A DNA stretch of 64,000 nt, from the NCBI GenBank assembly GCA_940337035.1, contig CALNHX010002317.1:119845-183844 (forward strand). The letters run 5' to 3'. Shown here piece after piece: positions 11,126 through 22,649 of the stretch. Position numbers and translations under genes: made by a program. This DNA comes from Agriotes lineatus. Lineage: Eukaryota; Arthropoda; Insecta; Coleoptera; Elateridae. Numbering within the stretch: the first letter of the stretch is position 1; each line of letters opens with the position of its first letter. The notes below the pieces were generated by a model that was not told where the DNA came from, searched no databases, and worked only from the letters and a program-made list of their open reading frames with translations.

Positions 11126-11543
11126 GGGGCGAGGATCCGCCGATGCGAGGACCATATGCCCTGTATTAATGTATTCATCCATAAAGTTGACGTATTGCCT
11201 TCTCAAAGAAGGATTGTGCATAAGGCGATTTTCGCACCTTGAACGGCAACGAAACGACATATCGACCAGTACTATTACGGGATACCGTAGATGCATATAA
11301 CGACTCGCAAATGACATCCGCGGCGTCGACCGTAGATATCTGCGGGGGTTCTTCTGTTCGCCAAAACGCTTTCAATGTGCCATCGAGGGTTGGAATTTCG
11401 ACCGACGTCAGATAAGCTTTAGCAATTGCTTTCGACGCGGGACCAACGCATCCATTAACAACCCAACCGAAGACTGTGTTAAGAGCTGCTGGTTCATTTT
11501 GGCACGTGCTCAAAATTGCGCCAGGTCTAATCACGTGTGCATA
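11126..11543 (-). pseudogene. BEL protease-RT connector and RT N-terminus
   Basis: The minus-strand reading includes PAALNTVFGWVVNG (after the protease), FWRTEEPP, then RLMHNPSLRRQYVNFMDEYI and TGHMVLASADP. The last is the RT N-terminal block that directly precedes the 10128-10507 segment. A frame change near 11200 separates the two parts. Confidence 0.8.
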
Positions 11544-11545
11544 TA

Positions 11546-12245
11546 CAGGGTGTTAGTGAATAAGTGCGACAAAAGTAAGGGGTGATTCTGCATGGAAAAA
11601 TAATGATATTTTGTTATATAAATGTATATTCGCAAATGCTTCGTTTCCGAGCCACAGTTAGTTAAAGTTTTTCTTAAAAATTGATAATTTTTTTATTGCT
11701 CTGAAACCGGTCAAGGTATGCAAATGAAGTTTAGTGGGTTTTAAGAGGTACTTATAGCGCATTCTTTGATATGCAATTAAGAATTTTATATTCATCATTG
11801 GCGCGCATACGGGTAATGGTCCCGATATTTTTATAGAAAAAAATGGTACGCCACTGAGATATTTCAAATAAAAATTATTTTTAAATTTATCGTTCAATTT
11901 GTGACAAAAAAGCTTTCTTGTCATTTTTTTGTAGGTAGCGCCATTTTTATGCAAAAAATAAGACATCGGGATCATTACCCGTATGTTCGCCAATGATGAA
12001 TATAAAATTCTTAATTGCATATCAAAGAACGCGCTATAAGTACTTCTTAAAACCCACTAAACTTCATTTGCATTCTTAACCGGTTTCAGAGCAATAAAAA
12101 AATTATCAATTTTTAAGGAAAACTTTAACTAACTGTGGCTCGGAAACGAAGCATTTGCGAATATACATTTATATAACAAAATATCATTATTTTTCCATGC
12201 AGAATCACCCCCTTAATTTTGTCGCACTTATTTACTAACACCCTG
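11546..12245. repeat. 700-bp foldback MITE (F2) inside BEL
   Basis: An almost complete palindrome: CAGGGTGTTAGTGAATAAG at the left, CTTATTTACTAACACCCTG at the right, arms of about 250-300 bp with few mismatches and a short centre around 11860-11940. TA dinucleotides flank it (11544-11545 and 12246-12247). Removing the insert with one TA copy brings the BEL protease and RT frames back into register, which confirms the boundaries. No transposase; mobilised in trans by an IS630/mariner type enzyme. Confidence 0.9.
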
Positions 12246-12247
12246 TA

Positions 12248-13517
12248 TATCGGCACCTAGCAATAAGTCTACTTGGCGGGCCCGATAAAATTCGGGATCA
12301 GCTAATACTAAGCCAGAAATATGATTCCATTTAGAACGGTCGATGGAACTGGCCGGTATATTTCCGGCCATTTGAGGAATTACATGGGTCTTTATGCTAA
12401 ATACAGGCACCGGCTTATTGCTGTAACAAGGACGAAGACAAAATGTTGCAAAACCTGCAGAAAGCAAGGCCTTTTCAGAGGTTTCTGAACCAATACCATG
12501 AATAACGGTTTTAAATGGTGTAAGTGTTAATCCCAAGCGCCTTAAACCCTTTTGCGTGATAAATCTACCCTGTGAACAATTGTCAATTAGACAGCGTAAC
12601 TTCTGAAAATTACCGAACGCGTCTTGAATTTCGACAATAGCCGTAGAAAGTAAGACTGTTTCGCACGACAATATGCTCGCAGAAGCGGTTAAGCTCGTTT
12701 TCACCTCAGAATGTTGAACAGGTACACCGACCTCAGAATTTGCCGAACTTTGGGATCTTGCCGGAAAATGGAGCACGATGTGTTTATTGCGACAGTTTCT
12801 ACATACCGACCTAGATGGACAATAACTACTCATATGGTTAGAACGCAAACAATTCAAACAAAGACGATGCGACTTGACCATTTCAAATCGCGCGTGTGGC
12901 GTTTTTGACGCAAACACGGGGTACGCATAAACGGTATGTGCCAGCTGACAAATTAGACATTTCGAGGTGTTTTTGCTACCTGAAGTTAATTTATTCTGCG
13001 AGAATTTATTTACTAAGAACGCCGATTTAGTAGACGGCTTTGCAAACAGGTGTTTGAACCCTTTGTTGGCTGAGTTAGCAACACTTTCCAAGACGCGACA
13101 TTGACTTTCAATAAAATCTTCTAATTGTTTTAGCGTTGGAATGTCCGATGCCTTAGACCTAATCTCCGATTCAAATAATTTTCGCGTGTCTGTATCAAGC
13201 TTATCTAAAAGGATGCTAAACCACATAAAGTCCTCTAACGAATTAGCAATGTTTAGAGCCTTAAGGGCCAAACGATTCTCTTTAACGTGGTCAAAGGGTT
13301 TTCGCAGGTCTTTCGCGAATTCTGCTTTCAATTTTGGAAAATTATTAATTGATGCCCAATAGTGATTAACCAATCTACGCTTATCATCGTAGCGGTCGAC
13401 GAGTGTATCGTATGCGATTTTATAATTATCTCCTGACAAAGGCAACGACTTAATAAGATTTAATGGCTCATTTTGTAAACAACTCAAAAGGTATTGCAGT
13501 TTTTGAATGTCAGACAA
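12248..13517 (-). pseudogene. BEL gag C-terminal part and aspartic protease
   Basis: A minus-strand frame. The first part (LSDIQKLQYLLSCL, GDNYKIAYDTLVDRYDDKR, LDKLDTDTRKLFE) is the DUF1759-type gag. A cysteine/histidine block follows (CLICQLAHTVYAYP, HRLCLNCLRSNHMSSYCPSR, CRNCRNKH), zinc-knuckle-like. Then a DUF1758-type protease with LRCLIDNCSQGRFI and ends with VDLLLGADI just before the foldback insertion. The protease motif is DNCS where DSGS is usual, so catalysis is doubtful. Confidence 0.85.
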
Positions 13518-13987
13518 ATCAGATCTAGTATGTATGGCACTTCGGAATAATTCGATAACACCTGTCCATTGACTATACTCGCCGGAATAAATTGGAAGTT
13601 CCAGTTCGGCAAACGGATGTTATTAGAATGATTGAAGATACGATTCGAAGAATTGTCATTATGATTGCTCAAACTCTGGGACGATTCATTATCAGGAAAC
13701 AAAGAAAAATAAATGGCTTCAATACTATTAAAGGCATCATCAAATTGTTTCCTAATGGCCTCTTCGGATGCTAGGTCTGGATTAGCTTGAGTTAATATAT
13801 TTTGAATAATTGCGCGATGCAAGGGTTGAAATTCATCATAAATCGACTTTGCCCTGTCAAGTCGCCGTTTGAATAACGGACGTAACGCGGTTTCTTCCTG
13901 AGATGAAGAAGCTAGGTAACGGATTTCCAATAATTGATTAATTAAAGTACTGCGGAGAGCCAAGTTCATTTTAAGCTGATTCGCCAT
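13484..13987 (-). pseudogene. BEL gag N-terminus
   Basis: Starts with Met in a good position after the 5' untranslated region. It contains RAKSIYDEFQPLHRAI and LPNWNFQFIPASIVNGQ, corresponding to the LPxLxLPxFxG entry of the DUF1759 region but with IPASI in place of IPVFSG. A frameshift near 13550 separates it from the downstream gag frame. It would form the particle core. Confidence 0.75.
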
Positions 13988-14433
13988 GATTTATTAGTAT
14001 GCGGCGACGGAAGTCTGCTACAGAGGGCTATATCCAAAATCCAAAACTTTGAGGATCGGCAGCCGCCTGCAGTACCACAGCAATAAAAGCAAAAGCAATA
14101 AAACCCAACCGTTCTACGAAGGTCACTTGTTGACCATATGCCCGGCGCAACCAAACTAGGAATTCCGAGAACCAGCGACAATTAATGCAAAGATGCGGAC
14201 CAAATTAGGCATAAAATTAATATGTGGGACGGCGAAACGTAACGACGCAATATACACGAATCAATAAAATTAAATAAATAATAACTCATAAACAGCTGTA
14301 CCTGCGCTGGAGCTATGAATTTGGAACATAAACGATATCAAAATTTGGAAAATTCGACAAATTTAACGCGTTTCTTACTACAACAAAAAACGAATAATCT
14401 CAATTGATTAGATCCGGCTCGAAGAACCAGAAA

Positions 14434-14902
14434 TGTATCTGTCTCCAGGGCAATTAATATCTAAATTAATTCTACCTAAACGGAGAGCGTAAGAGTCAAT
14501 AATACCCACGCAAAGTAGAAGTTTGTATAGGGACTTACCTTGATGGATATACAGGATGGCTCACATGTGGAAGTGGCACGTCGATTAACCCGTGACTCCA
14601 GGAGCACAAAACGATAAACACGAGCGATTACACAAAACAACAAAAAACGGGATCAGTTGACCGACCGTTCACCAACTCGTCTTAGGTTCATCTCCTCGCA
14701 ATGTGGGCCACCGACCCAACATTTAGAGGTGGCAGGAGAGTGGACAGTAAGCCCCATAACTTGACGTTCCACCAATAGTGGGTAAACTTACCGCTAGGTA
14801 GAATTATAAACTACACTAAATTTATGTACAGCTATTTACTTGTATTAAGAATTACTAATGAAATAAACTAAACTAATATGATTAAAAGCTAAATACCAAA
14901 CA
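14434..14902 (-). repeat. BEL 5' LTR (469 bp)
   Basis: The full-length LTR (TG...CA), including a roughly 195-bp segment missing from the 3' copy. It directly adjoins the AGTGG target duplication. Confidence 0.9.
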
Positions 14903-15139
14903 AGTGGCCTTTATAAGACCGGCCGCGGCCGTTAGACTTCTATAGTTAAATTCGATGTTTCATGGAAATTTAGACTCGATACATGTTTATAATTTTTTTG
15001 CAGTATTCTCCACGAAAACCCTAACTTCTTTATACAAAATAAAAGAGAATTAAAAATTCTATCAAAATATTTAAATATCGGAGGGTATAGTGGCACAGAC
15101 ATATTTGCATGCAAAAAAATGAAAGGGCAACTAGATGTA

Positions 15140-15972
15140 CAGGCAGACCTAGCCGTTCGCGGCTTTGCAGTTCGCTGATTTGATTTTATTCGGGGCACCT
15201 TTGTGCTCCCTTTTCTTTGCCGTTCGCGGATTGCTTTGCCGTTCGCGGATGGAACTGCCAACTGTTTTAACTTTCACACGCTAACGGCCGGTCTTATAAA
15301 GACCACTAATCTGACGTTAACCTTAATTCGCTGTTAAAATAAACAAAAGCGCATAAACATTTGTTTACTAATGAATAATATGTCATTAGCGCCAACGTTT
15401 TGATGCGCTTTTGGTTATTTTAACAGCGATTTAAAGTTAACGTCAGATTAGTGACCTTTATAAGACCGGCCGTAAGTAAATAAAGCAGACGTATGCGGTT
15501 TATGTCATGAACACTTAAATATCATTATTTATCACAAACTTGTAAACACACTTATCGAGCCTATTCCTTTGAATCTTTTATTATCAAATTGGACCAGAAA
15601 TAAATTGTAAAATTATAACTTGAATAAACAAATGGACATTCGAGCTCTAGATTCAAGTGGCAGACTTATGTTACGTATGGAATTTTAGTTCAAGCTTTAC
15701 TGTCTTCTCGAGCGTTTCTGCCGAAAATTCAATTGAGTTTAATTTTTAAAACACGGAAAACCATGTTGTCAAAGCGTAAAATTTCTGCTTCAGATTTGCC
15801 AGACAAAAAACGCAGAAAAGTTTTGGTTTTTTAAGGTTGCATAGTATAAATAAGTCTAGTTAATGGAACCTAACCCCGTTTTTATCATTTATGTGTTTAC
15901 TTGAGCATCGCGGTTTTGCTCTTCGCGGCATTCTTCTGGAAGGTAATCCCCGCGAACGGCGAGGTCTGTCTG
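15140..15972. mobile_element. Tc1/mariner-like TIR element carrying MITE copy 2
   Basis: The ends CAGGCAGACCTAGCCGTTCG and CGAACGGCGAGGTCTGTCTG form about 23-bp inverted repeats with two mismatches, flanked by TA. GCCGTTCGCGG recurs at 15151, 15222 and 15239. No complete transposase inside, but a mariner C-terminal fragment lies immediately to the right (16011-16319). Confidence 0.6.
15285..15472. repeat. Harbinger-like foldback MITE copy 2
   Basis: A 188-bp near-palindrome from CGGCCGGTCTTATAAAG to CTTTATAAGACCGGCCG, flanked by 3-bp duplications TAA (15282-15284 and 15473-15475). The TWA duplication and GC-rich terminus suggest PIF/Harbinger mobilisation. Confidence 0.8.
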
Positions 15973-15979
15973 TATGTCC

Positions 15980-16319
15980 TTTTTAATCACTCTGTATATA
16001 GTATGCATATTTATTCCAGAGTTTCGAACAATATTATTGCGTAGGAAAAAATCTTTGAGCGTCCTGCAAGATATTCCTTCACAGCTTTAACTTCGTCATC
16101 AGCCTTAAATCGCCTTTCGTTAAAGTTTTTCATTAGAGCTTCCGGAATAAATGAGTCACAACGTGCCAATTCAGGACTATAAGGAAGATGCCTTAGCTCA
16201 GTAAAACCTGAATCCCGGATCATTTGTTTGCCGTATACACTTTGCAATTGTCTTGAAGTAACCAATTTTTGTGACGATAAGAATTTGACTTGTTTCCTAT
16301 AAAGCAATTTTCGCGCCAA
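15980..16319 (-). pseudogene. Mariner transposase C-terminal fragment
   Basis: The minus-strand frame of about 102 residues contains LRHLPYSPELARCDSFIPE, the mariner HPPYSPDLAPSDFFLFP block. The second Asp of that block is preserved as PEL rather than PDL, so the last catalytic acid is changed. RRFKADDEVKAVKEYLAG follows, matching the usual RFSSDEEVIAAVEEYL. The N-terminal DNA-binding and first catalytic regions are gone. Downstream (lower coordinates) TACAGAGTGATTAAAAAGG-like sequence may be its 3' terminal repeat. A relic, not active. Confidence 0.75.
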
Positions 16320-17470
16320 TCAACTAAAATAAAAATGTTAATTTCTCGTACTTGTAGCAGCTTAAAGATTTTGCATTTTAATTACTTGAACTTAGAACTT
16401 TTAATCTTAAAGTTTTCGATCTGCTCTCATAACTAGCAGAATTGTATTAGTTTGACGTTTATCAGTCAATGACACATACTTTTCCTGTTAAAGAGTCAAT
16501 TACATATTTGAATTCACCCATAATGATAACCTATATTTTATGAATAAAGAAATGACAATTCATGTCCTAAGCCATTACTAGCTCATAGCTAGTTAATTAG
16601 CATCTTACGTAAATTTTACTTTAGAACTACTTATAAAGCTAGTTTCAAATTATTTGGAATGTAGCCGATTGTTCAGTTCTTAGTAAGGTGGAAAATATGA
16701 CTTATTATCTAAGTGCTACTATAAAACATATTTTGGAAAATCACACCCATTTGTTTTATCTCACACAAAGTATTATTATCTGTCTGCCAAGCATTTTCTT
16801 ATAAGAACTGAAACTGCACTAATTGAATTTTAAGTGTCAGATATGAACAAAGGTTACTGTTATTGTTTCAAGGCAAAAATATTCTTAAGAAGTTTACTTA
16901 GTTGCTAAAAAATAGTATTAACAATATTTACCACGCAATTTCTTCTGTTGTTTACTCTCAGACAAAAGCATTTTAAAGAGTCTCAAAGTATTTGTCTATT
17001 GTAATCTTCACACGTTTAAACAAGATGTGGATTTGTTAATTTGGCATATTCAACATTCTGAATAATGTTTTGATTATCTTGCCTCAGCAGTGCTCACGTA
17101 TTATTGGATTTTTGTTCTGCAAGATTCATTTGCTCAATATCACAAAAAATATTACCAATAACTTTCTTGTACAGTTTCCTTTCATTATGAATCTGATTTG
17201 ATGGAAAAGTTTTAATAACACGTACCATACCAACTTCATCTTGCACGATATTACTCCCAAGTGCACGAAGTAATGAGTTGTTAATAAAAATATATATTGT
17301 AACCAATAAATTAGATATACGTATTTAGTCATGTTCATAAAAGGTAATAAGCTTATATGTAAAAATATGCATATTATAAAAGTAAGCGAAAATTGTATTG
17401 AGGTACTATATCCAGTAAAAGGTATTTGAATACTATGCTTTCAAATATACTTTTTAACACCTCGAAATAA
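16320..17470. other. AT-rich DNA, nothing recognised
   Basis: Only low-complexity short frames; no element ends were paired. Confidence 0.5.
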
Positions 17471-17689
17471 TTTTTTAAATACAGTGTGTCCATGAGAAGA
17501 GGGGATCTCGTTAACAGTAAGAAATACAAATTGGTTAAATAGGAAAAACGTTTTATAATTAAAGGACTAACAAAATGAGGTCTAGAAATCTTTCATATGA
17601 TTTTTAGTTTTTGAGTTACTATTTAAAAAAACCGAATTTTTGGATTTTCAATTCTATATTTTTTCTAGCGTTAATATTAAAGTTAGAGC

Positions 17690-17905
17690 GAAGCCGACAG
17701 AATTTCTTCATGGCAACTTTTAATGGACTTAAAGATTACGTTATCAATGTTCGCGCAGTTCCAGTTATGGATGGAGTTACGATTTCTACACAAGTGCAGT
17801 TACGATCGCTATGCAGATACGGCGGGTTCAAACCCCAACGGGATACATTTTTTTTTACTTGAAAATTTATTTAATTTATTAGAAACGTGAACGGGTAGAA
17901 ATATG
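17690..17905 (+). repeat. tRNA-derived SINE, copy 2
   Basis: Shares with the copy at 440-605 the phrase GTTACGATCGCT.TGCAGAT, the B box (GGGTTCAAACCCC), GGGATACA and the tail TATTTAATTTATTAGAAAC. The A-box half is more diverged. Confidence 0.6.
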
Positions 17906-17958
17906 TGCAGCATAGGCATGCTATACACATTTTCACGTCGCTAACAATACCATATACA

Positions 17959-18187
17959 GATTGTGGCAGGCCACTAGGACCATAGCAAAAGCAAGGGGAC
18001 TTTACATGTGGCCGTAATTGTATTATATATTATAAAAATTAAAAATCGAATATATACCTTGTATTTATAATGATCCTAACAACCTACCGCTATCGTACAT
18101 TGATTGTTCGTTTGTTAAACACCACGACGGCCACATGCATAATTATTCTCCTTGCTTTTGCAATGGTCCTAGTAGCCTGCCGCATTA
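17959..18187. repeat. Foldback repeat with 55-bp arms
   Basis: GTGGCAGGCCACTAGGACCA and GCAAAAGCAAGG on the left are mirrored by CCTTGCTTTTGC and TGGTCCTAGTAGCCTGCCGC on the right, around a centre of about 110 bp. It is probably a MITE remnant; no target duplication was identified. Confidence 0.65.
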
Positions 18188-18189
18188 TC

Positions 18190-19670
18190 CAATTGTATCC
18201 AATTTGTTCCACTTGTTTTATAATATTACTTAGGTTAATTGTCAAACTAATACTGGTAAAATCAACTGTCGCGGATTTTCATTACCAACCGCAATATGTC
18301 CCTAAAAATAATATCTGGTATAAGACGTACTAACAACATTAATAAAATTTAGCTCCTTCCCGAAGGCCACTCAGATTAACGGACCTTGTTAAAAATTAAA
18401 TGAGAAATGACATCTAGGTCTTCTAAATGAACTATTGATGCCATTTATGGCATAAATGCTTATTAAATAACAAATGACATCTAGATCCTCTCCTTGACAA
18501 AATAACATCCTTACGTTTTTTTGCAGATTCAGATTTACAAAGTAACTTATCTCCCTTTATAAACAGCACCATCATCAACATCAAACAGTAACTTTTTTGT
18601 TTGTTTCAGTCTCGCATCTTAGATCGGTCTTTCTCGCTTTTCCTACTTTTACTTTTACAGTCTTATGAGGAAATTTGATGTGACGTAAGAATATGGACCA
18701 ATGTTTTTATTTCCCTAAATTCTTAAAAAATCACAAAACAACTAGATCAATACAGCAAAATTAAATTTTTAATAAAAATAAATAGTAAATTTGATTTAAA
18801 ATGGCAAGACGTTAGCATGGAGTTAAGATAACCAAGCCCTAGCAGATCATTTTCCTTTAATATCAGCTGTTTTTTTTAAATTTTGCTGTAGACATCAAGC
18901 ATGAAAATAGTTTGATGTCACACAAAATACATTATCATTAATTTAATTAACATATCATTTAAATGAATTTAATCTTTTGTAAGAAACCACTTAATAAATG
19001 GAGCGATTACGACAAAAACTGGAAATTCATATTAATGATCGGAATTGAAAGCAACATCTCGGCAGGTTGTGTAGAAGTAAAATAAGTAACAACATTTATT
19101 GGCTATTTTATGATAAAAAACAATTCGAATAACACATTTTTTTGTAATACTATACCGTTACTGTATTTTAACTGAACTAAACAAACACATGAAAAGTCAT
19201 TCACAATATACTCCGGCTGTTAATAGTGTATTACGTCACAACATCGGTAGAACAGGCCGCAAAAAATTTGAAGAACGAAGCCCGTAGCGCCGAGTTTTGC
19301 TATTTTTTGAGGATTGTTCCAATAAAGCATTTAACGATCAAGTCTCATTTTTTGCGCTATCAACTAATACAAATAAAAATACCGTTGAATGTGAAAAATA
19401 TTGTTTGCCTTAATAGAGTGGGTGATTATTGTTTCTATAGCAACTAAATACAAAACAATGTTCTATAACAGTCCTAGGACCGCTATATTCATAACAACAA
19501 GGTTCTAAAGATACAGTTTATTAAAAATTTCCAATTCCCCTCCGACTTCAATAAGTTTTTAAGCCGAGTTATATTGTTGGATTTAATAAGCTAAATGCAG
19601 ATTTGTTAAAAAAGGAGTGTGGGCTAATTATGTAATAAGTTGTAAGCATTTACTTGCCCTTTTTTACTTC
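18190..19670. other. AT-rich DNA, nothing recognised
   Basis: A short duplicated phrase ACAAATGACATCTAG(A/G) occurs near 18405 and 18470. No supported gene. Confidence 0.5.
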
Positions 19671-19675
19671 CTTTT

Positions 19676-20320
19676 ACAATAAAGGAAGTATTGGATTCAC
19701 CCCAAAAATTCGAAATTGAGTTTTCAACAGATCTTCACGTTTTAGAGTCCCCTGAACCCAAAAAAACACATTTTTTTTCATTGGTCTGTCTATGTGTGTG
19801 TCTGTTTGTGTGTCTGTATGCCTGTGAACCGAATATCTTAAAAACGAAAAGAGGTATGGCGTTGAAACTTCATACATAAGTTTTGTGTACTATATAGATG
19901 CGACACCAAGCTTTTGAAAAAAATCGCATAATCGGAAGTAGGTGTTTACTCTTGTGATTTTTCAGTTTTTTTCGATTTTGTCAAAAATGGCTCTAACATT
20001 TTTTTTTAACTTCACATTTTTATTACATTTTTAATGTGAATTGATGTGAAATAGGCGATTTTCCAGTTGAATACTTCGAAAATGGGTTTCTTTAGTAACA
20101 CCTATTTTAAATAGAATACCCGGTATATTGTTACATTTTTGAATTCAGCTTAAAATTCTAGAAAAAAATTGTCTGTTCACCTAACGCTCTATTTTATACC
20201 GTTTTTGCAGAATTTGTAATTTTGAAAATTGTTGACAAATGCTTAATAATTTAAAATTAAATTTTTGCTAATTATAAGATCACTGTAAAAGGAAGTTGTG
20301 TGCGTGTATCACACCAGATT
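19676..20320. repeat. Dispersed repeat with TCTG/TGTG tract, copy 2
   Basis: Opens AAAGGAAGTATTGGATTCACC, then CAGATCTTCACGTTTTAGAG, and a TCTGTNTGTGTG tract. It ends near GGAAGTTGTGTGCGTGTATCA. The same opening motifs are seen at the left edge of the window. Non-coding. Confidence 0.55.
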
Positions 20321-20599
20321 TTTACATTTTGCTATGATGTAAACTTCCTGAGATTGTTTTCGTATTTTTCTGATAATTTACATGTTAACCATATTAACTA
20401 GATTTTTAATGAGTTGTTCCTCTTTAATACATAATTTCTTGTAGCATTTTCCCATCATTATCAATATTTTATCTAAGTTGTTAATTTTTTTATTTTCCTT
20501 ATTTCCTCATTCGCAGTGTTGTTCCTGGTAATGTTGTTAAACATTTCATGTGCTTGTTTTCTTCGATTGCCTTCTTTTACTTATCTATTCCCATATTTT

Positions 20600-22110
20600 A
20601 CACTAGCAAGATACCCGTTCTTCGTACGGACTACAAATGTTTTTTCTTCTAAATCCTAAACGAATTCTAGAATGCTCCCCTCCTCTCTCACTCAATACGC
20701 TAAACTAACAAACGCTGCAAAACAATATTGTAGATAAAAAGGAAACAATATTCTTCCAAAAAAAGTTCTCCATAACCCCTTTATGCTTCACGTATCCCCT
20801 AGAAATGTGTATGTAATTGTCGTTCTCCTTATATAGATTGATAAAGCTATAGGTTTAGTATAACAATGAGAATAAAAATAATAAATGTACTTATTAAATA
20901 ATGCATTCATAAATTGTAGCAACATACCAGTTTCCACCACTTAGAGTTGGAATTTCGGAAATTCTTCCATTTTATTCTAAACTGGACACACGGAAAAAAT
21001 CAATAACTTTAACCTCTTTTTAACTTCTTTTTACTTTTACCCCATTTTTACTCCTTTCACAATGAAATTTAGAATAAAAACTTTAAACCACTTTTTAAAG
21101 ATTTAAAAAACACATATATGCCCAAAAACCATGATCATCAGGAACCACAGGAAATACGAAAGGTTCTATAATTTACCCCTGAAACCAAATTCTCACCTTT
21201 TGCAGTTGATCTGTGCACAATCCTGAATTACGTTTTTAGCAACTTGTATAGGTAACCTTTCTAAGTAAAACCAAATTGTCACATTATAGGGCCTTATGAA
21301 ATATTGAGAAATTCGTACATGCCAAAAATAATGTCCTAGCTCAATAAACATAGGAGATATGAAGAGTTCTTTAATTCACTCCCAATCCAGATTTGCACCT
21401 TTAGGATTGATTAGGGAAATTCTAAAATACGTTTCTAGGTATTTGCATTGATAATCTTTGCAAGTTAACACCAAGTCGCTATCTCGTCGGGTCTAAGAGA
21501 TATTGAGGAACTCGTGAAAACACATTTTACCCTTTTTCACCCCCGTAGGGGCGGAATTAAAAAAAAATGCTTTTAACCCATTTTATTGTGAAATCGAACT
21601 CACAGCAAAAAAATAATAATTTTAACCACCCCTCCCCCTTTTAGTTTTTCCTTCTTTGACCCCTTTAAGGTTAAAATTTTTAAATTTCCTTAAACCCCTT
21701 TCTAAATATTTTAAAAATACATCTATATGCCAAAAAAGAATGTTCTAACTCAATAAACATAGAAGATACGAAGGGTTCTTTAATTCACCCCCAATCCAGA
21801 TTTGCACCTTTAGGAGTTGATTAAGGCAAAATCCTGAAATACGTTTCTAGGTATTTGGATTGGTAATTTTTGCAAGTAAACACTAAATTGATATCTTATC
21901 GGGTGTAAGAGATATTGAGAAATTCGTAAAAACACATTTTACCCCTTTTCACCCCCTTAGGGGTCGAATTTCAAAAAATCCCTTCTTAGCACTACCCTAC
22001 GTAACAAATTGAACTTTGCACCCAAATTTCAAGTTTCTAGTACCAGTGGTTTCGGCTCTGCGTTGATTAGTCAGGGTTATGACTTTCCTTTATATATGTA
22101 TAGATTATAT
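20600..22110. repeat. Degenerate tandem repeat element
   Basis: Two strongly alike units lie at about 21320-21570 and 21725-21985. Both carry CAATAAACATAG, TTTAATTCAC.CCCAATCCAG, TTTGCACCTTTAGG, AATACGTTTCTAGGTATTTG, AGAGATATTGAG and ACACATTTTACCC..TTTTCACCCC. A weaker unit precedes them at about 21110-21320. The right end has the phrase TGCGTTGATTAGTCAGGG and TATATATGTATAGATTA. Non-coding; the class is unknown to me. Confidence 0.6.
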
Positions 22111-22199
22111 ATGCTTTTCAGGATGCTACCAATTCTTAGTTTTTTCATCTCATCTTTTATCGATAATTTAGAACTTGTTGTGGGTGTTACTGTATTGAA

Positions 22200-22470
22200 T
22201 CCCTTTAGTTGTTACTAGTTAGAACTCAGATAGTTTGTATTAGAAACAGCCGACATTATTTAAGAATGAGCAGGATTGATGAAGAAAAGTTTTAGTGAAG
22301 ACATCAACGATCAACCTTCTACTAACTCATTTTAATTATTTTTGAATACTATATAAAACCCTTTAGTTGTTACTAGTGTACCTGTATAATACTAATAATA
22401 ATACGATCAACCTTTTACTAATTAATTTTAGCTGTTTTTGAATCCTGTATATAACTAGGGTCTCGAAGTT
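22200..22470. repeat. Local direct repeats
   Basis: CCCTTTAGTTGTTACTAG occurs near 22201 and 22362. ACGATCAACCTT.TACTAA followed by TTTTTGAAT occurs near 22307 and 22411. This is probably a duplicated block of about 110-160 bp. Confidence 0.6.
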
Positions 22471-22649
22471 TTTGTAAATAACGTGCACTTACTTCAACTT
22501 TTGGTTCCATCAAAGGATTGCTTTGACAATTAACTAGACATTAAACAAAAACCAAAATTAAATTTCCAAATTAAATACTTATGTAAACGATTTATTCTTG
22601 TTGATGATTTAAATGTTTTTTTCTACTCCTGTAACTAAAATGCCATTTA

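Larger units (their letters stand above)
7775..14902 (-). mobile_element. BEL/Pao LTR retrotransposon, defective
   Basis: LTRs at 7775-8048 and 14434-14902 both start TGTATCTGTCTCCAGGG and end ATACCAAACA, and the element is flanked by a 5-bp duplication AGTGG (7770-7774 and 14903-14907). On the minus strand the order is gag, protease, reverse transcriptase, RNase H, integrase, which is the BEL/Pao order. A candidate primer binding site (TGGTTCTTCGAGCCGGATC) lies just inside the 5' LTR at about 14411-14429. The coding region has frameshifts, lacks the RT catalytic box and is interrupted twice (10508-11125 and 11546-12245). It sits inside a foldback MITE, so it is younger than that MITE. Confidence 0.9.

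Noticed and set aside
14932..15261. 109-codon minus-strand frame with basic residues
   Set aside because: It is produced by repeated GCCGTTCGCGG motifs in a TIR element; no protein family resemblance.
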